64,000 nucleotides of DNA from Atherinomorus stipes (lineage: Eukaryota > Chordata > Actinopteri > Atheriniformes > Atherinidae): contig JALJCO010008701.1 in the NCBI GenBank assembly GCA_023101725.1, forward strand, positions 62,001 through 126,000, read 5' to 3'. Of the stretch, positions 38,501 to 46,400 are shown in pieces. How positions within the stretch are numbered: the first letter of the stretch is position 1; each line of letters opens with the position of its first letter. Both the position numbers and the translations under genes were made by a program. The notes below the pieces were generated by a model. It was not told the DNA's origin and did no database searches. It saw nothing but the letters and a program-made list of their open reading frames with translations.

Positions 38501-39153
38501 ATATATTGAACATTGAGGATTGACAATGGAGAGCAATTTCAAGCTTTGTTGTTTTTCACAGCACAGACCAGGTGTTAGTTTACCTCAGCCAAGCGGACCC
38601 GGTTCACGGCACGAGATCTGAATGCTTGGCTTGGAACTTAATCAGATTTAACAGCAGAAGCTGAATTGGATGGATTAGATCCAATCCAGCGATAATACGT
38701 CTGGTACTGTTGTAAGAAATATCAGTGGAGCTTTGGGTCTGAACTGGCATTAAAGTGGAATTAAATTCTCAGCAGACTCTAATTAAACAAATTGTGCAGC
38801 AAGGTTTGCTTTAATGTACTGAACGAAATCTGAAGTGCCAGATGAAAGGGATTTATCAAATTAGAAGGATTAAGATCAAGTGAGCTCTGTTGTCCAGCGA
38901 AGGAATACAGCATTTACTGCTGGGGATCCCAATATAAAGTCTAAACTGACATCTGTGGTAGCCTTTACACTCCAAATGAGGAAAATGCTAGAGTGAATTA
39001 ACTAATCAAAATATCATTAGACCAATATAATGAGACATTTATGTTGTTTTCATTTATCTTAGAGCACTGAGGAAGCAGATCTTATTTGGAAGATCAAAAA
39101 GAAGCTAAAAGAGCAGCTCACCTCTGTGATGAAGGCTTTCTTAGCAGCTGCAT
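10872..39153 (-). CDS. pip5k1c: Phosphatidylinositol-4-phosphate 5-kinase type-1 gamma, 5' exon missing
   Basis: Makes PI(4,5)P2 from PI4P at focal adhesions, synapses and endosomes. Coding exons in order: 39153-39122, 38429-38343, 38250-38120, 38000-37883, 36253-36101, 31638-31339, 30866-30658, 29360-29277, 29053-29005, 24289-24205, 23187-23026, 22705-22564, 21972-21940, 21695-21576, 17765-17516, alternative 14755-14693 and 13786-13697, stop 10874-10872. The kinase core shows [14 protein letters not shown] with the ATP-site lysine, [21 protein letters not shown] and a specificity loop ([30 protein letters not shown]). The glutamate of LEHTWK is the residue reported to mark type I enzymes. 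About 652 codons are recovered to TDIYF. The [18 protein letters not shown] tail and talin-binding exon identify gamma rather than alpha or beta. The start codon exon was not found. Confidence 0.95.
11487..12398. mobile_element. Element with inverted ends CACACTCAAACATAGAGGTA
   Basis: The left end CACACTCAAACATAGAGGTA is mirrored by the right end TACCTCTATTTTTGAGTGTG about 910 bp away. Short GTAC-rich sub-repeats follow each end. No transposase frame is present. Either one long miniature element or two inverted copies would give this picture. Confidence 0.55.
12402..12897. mobile_element. Tc1-like miniature element with long inverted repeats
   Basis: About 100 bp at the left (CCAGCTGGTGTATTACAG, TTGGAAAGCCTGGTTAGTC) is repeated in inverse at the right (GACTAATCAGGCTTTCCAA, CAGCACCAACTGG). 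A larger relative with the same ends is at 25,171-27,974. It starts within a few bases of the preceding element. Confidence 0.65.
13697..13786 (-). CDS. pip5k1c: pip5k1c alternative C-terminal cassette B, talin-binding
   Basis: A 90-nt phase 0-0 exon with acceptor AAACAG and donor GTAAGT. It encodes [19 protein letters not shown] and ends DWERET. It aligns with mammalian [14 protein letters not shown], the tail that binds the talin FERM domain and clathrin adaptors and is phosphorylated on the Tyr and Ser of WVYSP. The spacing from TDIYF is identical to the mammalian isoform. Confidence 0.88.
13787..14692 (-). other. pip5k1c: pip5k1c intron between cassettes A and B
   Basis: About 0.9 kb without a recognised exon or repeat on either strand, apart from short homopolymers. 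Confidence 0.55.
14693..14755 (-). CDS. pip5k1c: pip5k1c alternative C-terminal cassette A (DGRTWVVSP)
   Basis: A 63-nt phase 0-0 exon with acceptor TGCGGTCAG and donor GTAAGT. It encodes 21 residues beginning [12 protein letters not shown], followed by a basic patch RERRK. After TDIYF this resembles, from memory, the FADGRYWIYSP tail of a mammalian PIP5K1C splice variant. If the intron were retained, translation would stop five codons on. Functional assignment to a specific isoform is inference. Confidence 0.75.
14756..17515 (-). other. pip5k1c: pip5k1c intron between exon sixteen and cassette A
   Basis: Non-coding. It contains the 184-bp hAT-like element at 16,208-16,391. Open frames in it have no recognisable family. 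Confidence 0.55.
16208..16391. mobile_element. hAT-like miniature element with 8-bp duplication ATGTAAGA
   Basis: Ends CAGGGGTGTCCAGCTCCGGT and its degenerate inverse at the right (GACTTTGGACACCACTG) are flanked by ATGTAAGA at 16,200-16,207 and 16,392-16,399. It is 184 bp and non-coding, of a type common in fish genomes. Confidence 0.85.
17516..17765 (-). CDS. pip5k1c: pip5k1c coding exon (sixteenth): variable linker and TDIYF
   Basis: A 250-nt exon with acceptor CCCACAG and donor GTAAGT, ending in phase 0. It encodes a Pro/Ser/Ala-rich low-complexity linker and then [18 protein letters not shown]. This is where mammalian isoforms diverge. Confidence 0.93.
19130..19147. repeat. GT dinucleotide microsatellite
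   Basis: Short uninterrupted GT run. Confidence 0.8.
19560..20760 (+). pseudogene. Tc1-like transposase fossil, interrupted
   Basis: Plus-strand fragments show Tc1 transposase signatures in order: [20 protein letters not shown] near 19,938-19,998, then [17 protein letters not shown] near 20,455-20,510, then HQSPDLN near 20,540. These carry the second-half DDE landmarks. The frame is broken by shifts and stops and by a 280-bp insertion at 20,088-20,367. It cannot encode an active enzyme. Confidence 0.85.
20088..20367. mobile_element. Small palindromic-ended element inserted in the Tc1 fossil
   Basis: The left end CACTAAAAACACCTGGGTCA is mirrored by the right end TTTTGACCCAGGGGTTTTTA followed by GTGTG. 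The interior is rich in AACCCA/TGGGTT units. The Tc1 reading resumes on the other side. The target duplication is uncertain (TACA/TGCA). Confidence 0.7.
20841..21484. mobile_element. Non-autonomous element with PIF/Harbinger-like MYB-domain fragment
   Basis: Ends CTCAGGCTACGTTCACATGG and TCGTGTGAACGACCCCTCAG are imperfect inverted repeats. Inside, from 21,090, the plus strand reads [16 protein letters not shown], a stop, then [19 protein letters not shown] is typical of MYB/SANT-like proteins carried by Harbinger-type elements. The stop makes it non-functional. The interior is CpG-richer than the surrounding intron. Family assignment is tentative. Confidence 0.5.
21576..21695 (-). CDS. pip5k1c: pip5k1c coding exon (fifteenth)
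   Basis: A 120-nt exon with acceptor GCATTTAG and donor GTACTC. It encodes [20 protein letters not shown] and a variable segment, parallel to EEDLQQITVQVEP in mammals. Confidence 0.92.
21940..21972 (-). CDS. pip5k1c: pip5k1c coding exon (fourteenth), 33 nt
   Basis: Small exon with acceptor TCTACAG and donor GTGAGC. It encodes [11 protein letters not shown], matching mammalian RRRTQSSGQDG. Confidence 0.88.
22564..22705 (-). CDS. pip5k1c: pip5k1c coding exon (thirteenth)
   Basis: A 142-nt exon with acceptor CTATCAG and donor GTACTG. It encodes [20 protein letters not shown] and a serine/threonine-rich stretch ending in HPRYR. An open frame on the opposite strand is a shadow. Confidence 0.94.
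23026..23187 (-). CDS. pip5k1c: pip5k1c coding exon (twelfth)
   Basis: A 162-nt exon with acceptor CCTTTAG and donor GTAAAT. It encodes [30 protein letters not shown] and SFPTLEDEG, matching the mammalian C-terminal region after the kinase domain. Confidence 0.94.
23188..24204 (-). other. pip5k1c: pip5k1c intron between exons eleven and twelve
   Basis: Occupied mainly by the hAT-like element at 23,269-23,864 and a poly-A run near 23,971-23,990. Confidence 0.6.
23269..23864. mobile_element. hAT-like non-autonomous element with 8-bp duplication GTAACAAG
   Basis: Ends TAGGGATGTATGATATT and AATATTGAACATCCATA are inverted repeats flanked by GTAACAAG at 23,261-23,268 and 23,865-23,872. The interior has repeated ATATCGG units and a minus-strand open frame (23,586-23,771) that recurs in other copies. 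Related copies lie at 32,895-33,478 and 42,449-42,904, and a fragment at about 60,110-60,230. Confidence 0.88.
24205..24289 (-). CDS. pip5k1c: pip5k1c coding exon (eleventh): specificity loop end
   Basis: An 85-nt exon with acceptor CCCTCAG and donor GTGAGT. It encodes [19 protein letters not shown] and STVFKKSS. The open frame continuing past the donor is intronic. Confidence 0.95.
26223..27656. mobile_element. Innermost hAT-like element with 8-bp duplication TGGTATAT
   Basis: Starts TAGGGGTACGC and ends GGCTCCCCCCTA, flanked by perfect TGGTATAT copies (26,215-26,222 and 27,657-27,664). It is 1,434 bp and has no intact transposase. It contains a poly-T run near 26,300-26,320 and a poly-C run at 26,561-26,594. 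Being undivided and with a perfect duplication, it is the youngest of the three. Confidence 0.85.
26561..26594. repeat. Poly-C tract followed by CCA repeats
   Basis: About 34 C residues, then ACCACCACCACCAC. It can form G-quadruplex or i-motif structures, and its length is likely unreliable. Confidence 0.85.
29005..29053 (-). CDS. pip5k1c: pip5k1c coding exon (tenth)
   Basis: A 49-nt exon with acceptor TCTGCAG and donor GTGAGT. It encodes [17 protein letters not shown], the first half of the substrate-specificity loop region. Confidence 0.95.
29277..29360 (-). CDS. pip5k1c: pip5k1c coding exon (ninth): IID metal-binding motif
   Basis: An 84-nt exon with acceptor CTTCCAG and donor GTGATA. 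It encodes [19 protein letters not shown] and [11 protein letters not shown] is the PIP-kinase counterpart of DFG. Confidence 0.96.
29361..30657 (-). other. pip5k1c: pip5k1c intron between exons eight and nine
   Basis: AT-rich intron with a LINE-type 3' tail near 29,995-30,120 and short homopolymers. Nothing coding is recognised. Confidence 0.55.
29995..30120 (+). repeat. LINE (L2-like) 3' tail remnant
   Basis: The sequence GGCACTTTGTGATGC followed by AAAAGTGCTTTATAAATA and TGATTTGA-type units is typical of the 3' end of fish L2-like LINEs. No reverse transcriptase sequence accompanies it. Confidence 0.55.
30658..30866 (-). CDS. pip5k1c: pip5k1c coding exon (eighth): catalytic MDYSLLLG
   Basis: A 209-nt exon with acceptor GTGCTCAG and donor GTGAGG. 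It encodes [18 protein letters not shown], the [20 protein letters not shown] segment and IDTDDT. Confidence 0.96.
31339..31638 (-). CDS. pip5k1c: pip5k1c coding exon (seventh)
   Basis: A 300-nt phase 0-0 exon with acceptor TTCTTCAG and donor GTGAGA. It encodes [35 protein letters not shown] and KTLQRDCL. Confidence 0.97.
32895..33478. mobile_element. hAT-like element, second copy of the 23,269 family
   Basis: Starts TAGGGATGTTCGATATTGGC. The interior matches the reverse complement of the 23,269-23,864 copy, including the frame at 32,995-33,180 ([20 protein letters not shown]). The right end (ATATGAGACATCTATA) is degraded and no clean target duplication could be read. Confidence 0.8.
33586..33664. 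repeat. Dispersed-repeat fragment ending in a TGAA microsatellite
   Basis: CTCCAGCAACCCTGAA and TACAGAAAATG match the inverted left end of the repeat at 6,343-6,605. A run of TGAA units follows from about 33,628. Confidence 0.6.
35142..35168. repeat. AG dinucleotide microsatellite
   Basis: About 13 AG units, followed by a G-rich tract. Confidence 0.85.
36101..36253 (-). CDS. pip5k1c: pip5k1c coding exon (sixth): nucleotide-binding loop
   Basis: A 153-nt phase 0-0 exon with acceptor CTGCAG and donor GTAAGC. It encodes [19 protein letters not shown], the IIKTV lysine and LLPGYYM. Confidence 0.96.
36254..37882 (-). other. pip5k1c: pip5k1c intron between exons five and six
   Basis: Non-coding. 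It ends with the long AAAAG microsatellite. Open frames near 37,116-37,717 are not conserved with any family known to me. Confidence 0.55.
37750..37861. repeat. AAAAG pentanucleotide microsatellite
   Basis: More than 20 near-perfect AAAAG units, about 110 bp. Read on the pip5k1c transcript it is a CUUUU tract that begins about 20 nt inside the intron from the donor at 37,881-37,882. Confidence 0.95.
37883..38000 (-). CDS. pip5k1c: pip5k1c coding exon (fifth)
   Basis: A 118-nt exon with acceptor CACTCTAG and donor GTAAGA. It encodes [17 protein letters not shown] through FGIRPDDYL. The donor lies about 20 bp from a long AAAAG microsatellite. Confidence 0.96.
38120..38250 (-). CDS. pip5k1c: pip5k1c coding exon (fourth): start of kinase domain
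   Basis: A 131-nt exon with acceptor CCTGCAG and donor GTTGCT. It encodes [19 protein letters not shown] through ESIFFPS. Confidence 0.95.
38343..38429 (-). CDS. pip5k1c: pip5k1c coding exon (third): [19 protein letters not shown]
   Basis: An 87-nt phase 0-0 exon with acceptor CTCATCAG and donor GTGCTG (weak). It starts [13 protein letters not shown], parallel to mammalian MTAQPGPGHGKK. Its first codon is ATG, so a downstream start could be used if exon 1 were skipped. Confidence 0.88.
38430..39121 (-). other. pip5k1c: pip5k1c intron between the second and third coding exons
   Basis: About 0.7 kb with no recognised repeat or exon. Confidence 0.6.
39122..39153 (-). CDS. pip5k1c: pip5k1c coding exon (second): [10 protein letters not shown]
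   Basis: A 32-nt exon with acceptor TTTCAG and donor GTGAGC, entering in phase 1. It aligns with the AQKKAAPTEV region of the mammalian N-terminus. Being short, it is supported by position, splice sites and phase as much as by similarity. Confidence 0.75.
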
Positions 39154-40599
39154 CTGAAAGACAGAAAAAGGACAGAGAGATGGCTCTGTTAGTCGATTTG
39201 TGAGAAGATGTTCCATCACTCAGCCTCATCAGAGCACCGTGACAACGATGAATCCCGAGGGGAAGATGAATCAGTCTAACATTATGTAATAACACTGTCA
39301 AACACAAGCAGCTAACAGAGTAACTGCAGCTTGAAGGGCACCTAGTCCTTCTATAAGCCACATGTGCAGAGTGTGTGACTTCAGGCATTTTGTTTTTGCC
39401 ATGCTGGCAGCAAAGCATAAATCACACTGATGTAAGTCTGTCTGACAGCTGGATGGTCCACTGTTTTGGTCCAGAGTAAATATCTCTAATTCATTTGATG
39501 TATTGCTGTGAAGCCTAATGGGACACTACGGTCCCCGCAGAGTGAATGCTAATGATTTCAGTGACCGGTCATTGTTGTGGCCACATCAGCTTCTTGGAGC
39601 TCTCATGTAAGACCAGCGCAAGCACTGGAGATAAATCGTTTCCATTAACGGTAAACTGCAAATCTAATTAGTCTCACATTAGATTCAGCAAGTGCACACT
39701 GAAAAAAACATGCGTTCATCTTGACTGAGAAAAAGTGGTGACACCTTTGTACTCAGGTAAATAACCAAACACCTCATCTACCAAAACTAAAATAGCAAAA
39801 TGCATGTTCAGTCATGCTGTCTTACATCTGCTATATTATGATAATTTCAAGTTTAATAACAGGATGTAGGCGGGAAAGGCAATCAGAGGTCTGTTTTCAC
39901 CAGAAGGGCCTGAAATAGATGCATAATTACAGACTCATAACACTCAGCATAATAATCTAGAGGAGGGTGAGAAAAGCAGGAAAGAGAGATCACAAAATGA
40001 GCAAAAGAAAGAGTGGAAAGAAACTGGAGGATGGGATGAGAGAGGGCTTCAGACAGGGACAGATTTAATCAGCCTGCATTGTTTTCTTCGTAACCACTAT
40101 CACACTCAGCTGCCCACATGGTGGTATTTATAAAAGAAGCGCAGCAACACAGTCTGACTGCTGGAAATAACAAATAAAGATGCACTGATGTGTTCAGCTT
40201 TACACACGGCCGGGGACCAGATGAGAGTCTGAATATCAAAAAAGACATTGTGTCTGATACAGTTACAAGAGGAAGTTAAAATAGCCTCTAAGCTGAGATT
40301 GTTTTTCCTCCAACGGGGTGCATATTGCAAAGCTGGAACAACTGGTGGTGAGAGTGGTAATAACAAAGGTTTGTGGCCTCTTTTTACTTACAGATCAGTG
40401 AAATTTATCGATTGAGAAATGAAGTCAAAATATTCATTGTTGACCTAAACACTTAAATGTTATGTGTCTTAGTTGAAAATTTGTTTCAACTATAAGTAAA
40501 GTTGCAATTATAATCAATACAAGAAAGTTTAAGGGGGCACTTAATGTGTTTGAGTATCTGGAGTTAAAATGAAAAATTAATATGATGACTAGTAAATAT

Positions 40600-41590
40600 A
40601 AAGTTTAGTCTAGTTTAGTTTAGTTTATTTGCACCATGATACATGAAAAGGAAATGGAAATAGTAAAAAACAACAACAAAATATAAAGAAAGTGCAGGAG
40701 AGACAATGAAGCCCAAAATAGGCTTTTTCAAAGTACCTCCCTGAACTAATTAAAAAAGAAAGTAGACAGAAAGATACAAAAGCCAACAACAATTAACAAC
40801 AACAGCAAAAGCAGCAAAGAAAACTAATTAATCAATACACAAATGACAAAATGACAATTAAGGGTAAAAGGAAAAATTAAATGTGATAAGTAAAAAGAAG
40901 CTATTGTGAGTCTTGATGTAAAAGATGGGACTTCAGTACAGACTAGGGATGTAACCATTACCGGTAAAATGGTTAATCATGATAAAATTACCAACCATTA
41001 GTAATACCGTTCCAAATTTTAATTATCGTTAGAACCGTGACTGATTAAACTCCCAGTGATGCTGCTCATTGGCTGGAAAAGCAGCAGCAGTCGGAGTTTC
41101 TAATGTTTCATTTATGAAAACATGGCAGAAGGCAACAAGGATGACATATCTCTTGAGATTTTTCCCCCTTTAAAAAGGACAAAGTAGAAATTTAGACACA
41201 TTTTGGATATTTTTAAAGATGCTGGTGGGTATTACTATAATACCACAAAAAATGATAACCATGATCATGTTGGTCACAATAACCGTGATATAGAATTTTC
41301 ACATTGTTGCATCCCTAGTGCAGACTTAAAATGAATCAAAGATGTAGTTGTTTTAGCCAAATGAAAATATGAATTCCAAAGTAATGAACCTCTGTAACTA
41401 AAACAATATTGACTTTGTGTGGTACGACAAAGAGGAAGATGAAGTTTAACGGGGCATCTAGTATTGTAGGAGTGAATCTGAGAGTTCATTGAAAGATTTA
41501 GCAAGAAGATGTGGAGAATGAATATATTAATAGATAAATATGCAGGCTTGAAGCATATTAATGTCAAAGATTGACAATATGTTAAAGTTT
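40600..41590 (-). pseudogene. LINE retrotransposon remnant, split by an hAT-like element
   Basis: The minus-strand frame near 41,335-41,490 reads YNTRCPVKLHLPLCRTTQSQ, then FSYRGSLLWNS. This pattern of R-x-N, basic residues and LWN is characteristic of the C-terminus of L2/CR1-type LINE ORF2. The sequence continues at 40,600-40,940 on the other side of the inserted element. It is 5'-truncated and non-functional. Confidence 0.6.
40944..41317. mobile_element. hAT-like element with 8-bp duplication GTRCAGAC
   Basis: Ends TAGGGATGTAACCATTACCG and ACATTGTTGCATCCCTA are flanked by GTACAGAC (40,936-40,943) and GTGCAGAC (41,318-41,325). It is 374 bp and non-coding, inserted in a LINE remnant. Confidence 0.82.
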
Positions 41591-42448
41591 TTTTTAAATA
41601 AATCCAAAATCCATCTGCACTGCAGGAGACTAAACATGTCTTTTAGTCTGACCTCCTTTGAGACATCCTCCTCAAACTAGCTCATTAGGATGATGCCACC
41701 AGCTAACCATAACGTTTCTCAGGACCGAGTTACCAACCTCTGCACACTGACTGAGTTTTGCAGCTGAACTGCTACCCAGCCTCTCCAGTCTCTGTGCGCC
41801 TGTCTGCCAGCCTCTCGTGGATGCCCATGTGACTGAGCTGCAGCACTGTCTGTTTGCCACCCCTCCTCCAGCGCTCCCCATCTCTCCCTCCCTCTGTTGT
41901 GCACATATTCGCACTGGGATAAGCAAACCAAAGCATGCCAATAGAGCTCCCTGCAAGCTGGAACATCAGGGGAATAAAATTTTAAGAGAGAAGAAAAAAC
42001 AGAAACATTCTGATGAAAGAATGTTTGCAATGCAGATAATTAAAGGCATGCCTGCTTTCTACAGTGCTTACTGTTCATTCCTGCATGTGTATACATGCAT
42101 GTAATTGTCTGTTTTAGTGCAGTCCTTCCATTTCTTTCCTGCAATTTTCAAGTGCTTATTTCACAAATGTCCTGCATGTCTGCGCCTGTTTAAAGCCCAA
42201 AAACATGTCTCCATGTCTGCAGGTGTATATGGCTCTCCATGCATGTGCTCTCTTTGCAAGACAGGCAGCAAACATCCACCATGTCAGCTTATAGCAAAAC
42301 AGATCCACAGTTAATGTCAAACGTCTGTTAAAAGCTGTGAATCAAACAGCAGTCAGACACTGAGGTAATCATTAAGCATTTTTTCATAAAAACTTCCCCA
42401 AAGTACAATATTCACTTCATATCATCATCGATTATCCCAAGAGATTAT

Positions 42449-42904
42449 GATATTATAGGCCTGCCATTGTTATCGGCCAATACTGGCATTAAAATGTAAT
42501 ATCGGAAATAATTAGTATTGGTTTTTACGTTTTTAAAGGGCAAAATATTTTTCTTTGACTATCTAGTAACATTATATCCGTTTCTGTAAAAAAAAACTTA
42601 AAAAGAAGGCAGAGAATGATGGACAATTTGGTGTGGTGTTAACAAAGCAAACTAAAATTTGCAAAAATTGGCAATATCAAAGAATCCCAATTTAAATCAA
42701 ATCAGGATGCCAAAAATTCATAAAAGAATCGAATCGATAGAAAAACATAACCTCCCAGCACTATTCAAAATGCCAAAATATTAGAGATACAACCTCACAG
42801 TTGCCTGCACATATCAGTATTGATTGATATTGGTAAATAAAGAGTCGGACAATATCTGCATATTAGATATCGGTAAAATAAAAAACAAAAACAATATGGA
42901 ACAT
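42449..42904. mobile_element. Degraded hAT-like element, third copy of the 23,269 family
   Basis: Interior units TATCGGCCAATACTGGCATT, TATTGGTAAATAAAGAGTCG and AGATATCGGTAAAATA correspond to the family ends. The termini are eroded, so the borders are approximate. Confidence 0.65.
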
Positions 42905-43160
42905 AATTATTCCACTCTCTATCAATATAAAGTACACCCAGATGGATCAGTATATTAGAAATGAGTTAAACTACTGTATAGGCCATAACTTTGAGAAGAT
43001 GATAGGCAAAGGACCCAAAACCACAATTAAGTTTGTGGCCTTTTAATTGATGTTAATGTAGTAGTGATACTATTGTATAGGAAGTTATAACATTGTAGTT
43101 ATAAGATAGCACAAATAAATACAAACATGATGCCCTGGAGCTGTTACATAATAACATTAA

Positions 43161-43492
43161 AGCAACCTTTACCAATCTTGCATTTCAGAAAGCACAGCAA
43201 GACAATTTGAATATAAACAGTCCCGCCTCACTCTTAAGACACACCCCTTCATTCCCTCCACCTCCCAATGCAGAATCAAAGGTCTGACAGGCAGGTCCGT
43301 TGGACAATCCTAGAGGTGCACCCCACTTCAAGGATTGGTTGGAGTTTTCATTGAATATTTAGAGATTGGAATAATATTTTATTTTGATTTAATGGTGGGT
43401 CTGTCTTGTATTTCAGAGTTCCATTACCTCATTCATAGCATTTTACCCTGTTAGAAAAATAGTGTAAGAATGCAACATCGGTAAAGGTTGCT
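43161..43492. mobile_element. TTAA-flanked miniature element
   Basis: Inverted ends AGCAACCTTTACC and GGTAAAGGTTGCT are flanked by TTAA at 43,157-43,160 and 43,493-43,496. A TTAA target is used by piggyBac and Kolobok superfamilies. It is 332 bp with no transposase. Confidence 0.75.
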
Positions 43493-46400
43493 TTAAGTGT
43501 GATGGGACAGAAGACTTTCATCATCAACCCTTCATTTATTTAATAACTTTAGAGAAGTTTACCTTTGCGATTCAGCATTAAGACAGTGAGGAAATCTGGG
43601 TCCTGCCTCACTGTCATGCTGCAGCAGGCTCTATAGATCCTCAGGGAACGGAACAACAAATAGACTCTTCCAAATAAATAGCTGCTTGCCGAGTCTGTTA
43701 CCTAGCTGGACTGCTATGTGTTGGTTTATGGCTTTTTTCTTGCAACCCTTGAGGGATTTGTCCACAACTGTCTGGTAATGGCTATGCACTGCAGAACAAG
43801 ACACAATTACTGATATCGTTGTCATGCATAAATCCTGTGTGTGTGTTGCATGCATATGATCATGTGTATGGCCCACATTCAGTCTGTTTATATGAATCTA
43901 ATGCCACAGCTTACCATTTAATATAAAACCATCCTGAGGCATTTAGCTAAACCTCAGAGCAGATCTGTTAAAGTTCATTCATTAAAATGGTCACGGATGC
44001 ATCAGATTAGCGCATCCTATGTTTACTTTGCACGTACTCTACACTGAAGCAAACAACCTGCTGTAACAGCTGATTAAATCAGAGATAACTCACTCTGATC
44101 TCATCTTTGTCCAAATATGCTTTGCAATGTGCAGGGTTGACTTTATACGAGTGCCTTAGATCCATCCCAGGATATAATAAATTGTTTTACCTGATATTTA
44201 CCCCAATTCTTTATAATTAAACCAAATTTATGGCATTTTCTTCATTGAAAAACCTTTTCCATAAATGTGATTCTGAGCTGATACTTTCTGTGTCCTGGCA
44301 TGATGTTTATATTTTCTCACTGTCACAGTTTTCCTCCCTCTTGTTTCCATGGTGCCCTGAATTGAGGTCAACCAGCGTTTTTATAACTAATGCACGTGTG
44401 CCTTGAATCAACAGCAGATGCTGCGCTCTACATGTCCTCTCATGATGTCGCTGAATAGGGCATTAGCACAGCCGCGCAGCAGGACATGCTGAAAATTACA
44501 CATACACGTGCAAGTGTACTACAATCGTTACTCACTGGTCTAAACAAGCACGTGTGGGAAAAATGAAAAGCTGCATCATGTGATGCAACAAAAGGAAACG
44601 ACATAGCTGACATATACATATAACACACTTGAATGTATTAGTAAGTTGAGCCAAGCTGCAAATCATATAACAAACCTTCACTCAGAGTAAAGTGTTTTTC
44701 CCACAAATATCCAACCATTTAAAAACCAGTAACTATTCGCATCTGGCAGCTTCTATACAGTTCAGAGTTCCAGATAAGATTCGAGTAGCACAGCTATATC
44801 CAAAATCTCCTGCGGTTAATATGTTGCAAGAGCATTAATGTGTAGGATGCAGGTTGGCTCACGATGAGCATTGTGCTGCCCAAAGAGAGAAACAGCTCTA
44901 ATCTAGTAGGTAGAGAAACAAATATGGCAGTTTCAGTATATTATGCTAAATTACAGATACATAATTTCATTATGGAGGCCAAAATAGGTTTGAATGCTTA
45001 GATATTCAAAGAACACATATCTTTTCTTGAACAACATATAGCAAGACCTCCTCTTGTCAGCATTGCTAGAACATCTTTGTGTTCACTTTACAGTGGAAGT
45101 GATGAAGCTGAAGAGATGCTGATGCAACTCAGACAATGATAACTGAAAGGACCTGTGTTAGAAAGATGGAGGTTGAGTTGGGTTGAATGCAGCTCTTTTA
45201 GCTTTTGTTTCCCAGTCTGTTCCAAAAGATCGGCTGATTGGTCAGAAACGAGGAGTGCAAAGCAGCTGTTTTTTTTTTGTTTGTTTGTTTGTTTGTTTAA
45301 AGATTTGAAAAACGAATTAGTGTGCAGGTTTTTTTTGACAATGTAAGCCATTATTTAACAAGATAAGTCAGTTGAGAACAATTTCTCATTTACAAAGCTC
45401 AACTTGGCTAGAGACAGCCCAAGAAAAATGGAAAAAACCAAACAACAAAAGACACATCAGAAAATATATTCATGCCAATTTAAAAGGGAATGTAATAGAC
45501 AAAAAATTCGTTCAACTAGCTATAAAAGCAAGTGCAACAATCGTGGGCGGCTTCCATTAGCAAATATCTAAAAGGTGAGAGTGGTATAAGAAATGAGCTT
45601 TACTTTCTCCTGCACGTGATTCCCGTCATCTGCAGCCAGAAACTGAAGAGATAGACTATAGGTAGTGCAGACTTTGGGATGAGCAGGTGAATGAGGATAC
45701 TTGAGTGAGGAGTACAGATGATGTTAAGGAATCTGAGTAATTAGCAAAGATACAACAGTGTGTTTTCACTGTGACGACGTAAAGTCCAGAAAGAAAAACC
45801 TGGACTTAAACGAGATGTTTCAGAGAGTCTGGATTGGCTGCTTTGGGATTCAAATTAAACAGTGAAAATGGAATCAAATTGAAAAAGGGAGTGATATATT
45901 AACAAGTAATCTACTAACTTAAAAGCGATTTGATTGTTAGGGTCGTGATATGATGAAACAGACACTTTTCTTCATTTTCCCACGGTAAATTCATCATTTA
46001 CCATTTGCAATGTAAAATCTATCATTCATAAAGAAAGCGTAACCTCAAATTTGGAAGTAAGAAAGTGATGAAAATGCCAATAGATTTGCTAAAAGCTGAA
46101 GAACAAAATAAAGTGACGACAGATTTGATCAAACTGACTTTTACTTAAAAACATGGCTGCTAATCTAATAATTGACTTTCATCATTTACAGCAAGTAACT
46201 TGACGCTTCTGTCAAGGGTTTGTGTTAAACAAGGCTGGTAGGCCATAATCTTCTTTTTTTTAGTCTGTTTGGCAAGAAAAGAGCAAAATCTGCTAATTGT
46301 GAAAAAATGTCCGCTGGATGTTGTGAATGATGAATATGATTAACAGTGGCTCTATTTGCTTTCCATCATAACTGTTTTAATCAAATCAGTTTCAAATGAA

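Noticed and set aside
41672..42030. Minus-strand open frames of 94-103 codons as possible pip5k1c exon 1
   Set aside because: The translation (MGSAGGGVANRQCC) does not resemble the acidic N-terminus, and no phase 1 donor fits.
45247..45352. Possible retroposon near TTTGTTTGTTTGTTT and the following GTCAGTTGAGAACAATTTCT segment
   Set aside because: The second part resembles a dispersed fish repeat, but no ends or duplication could be read, so no element was called.
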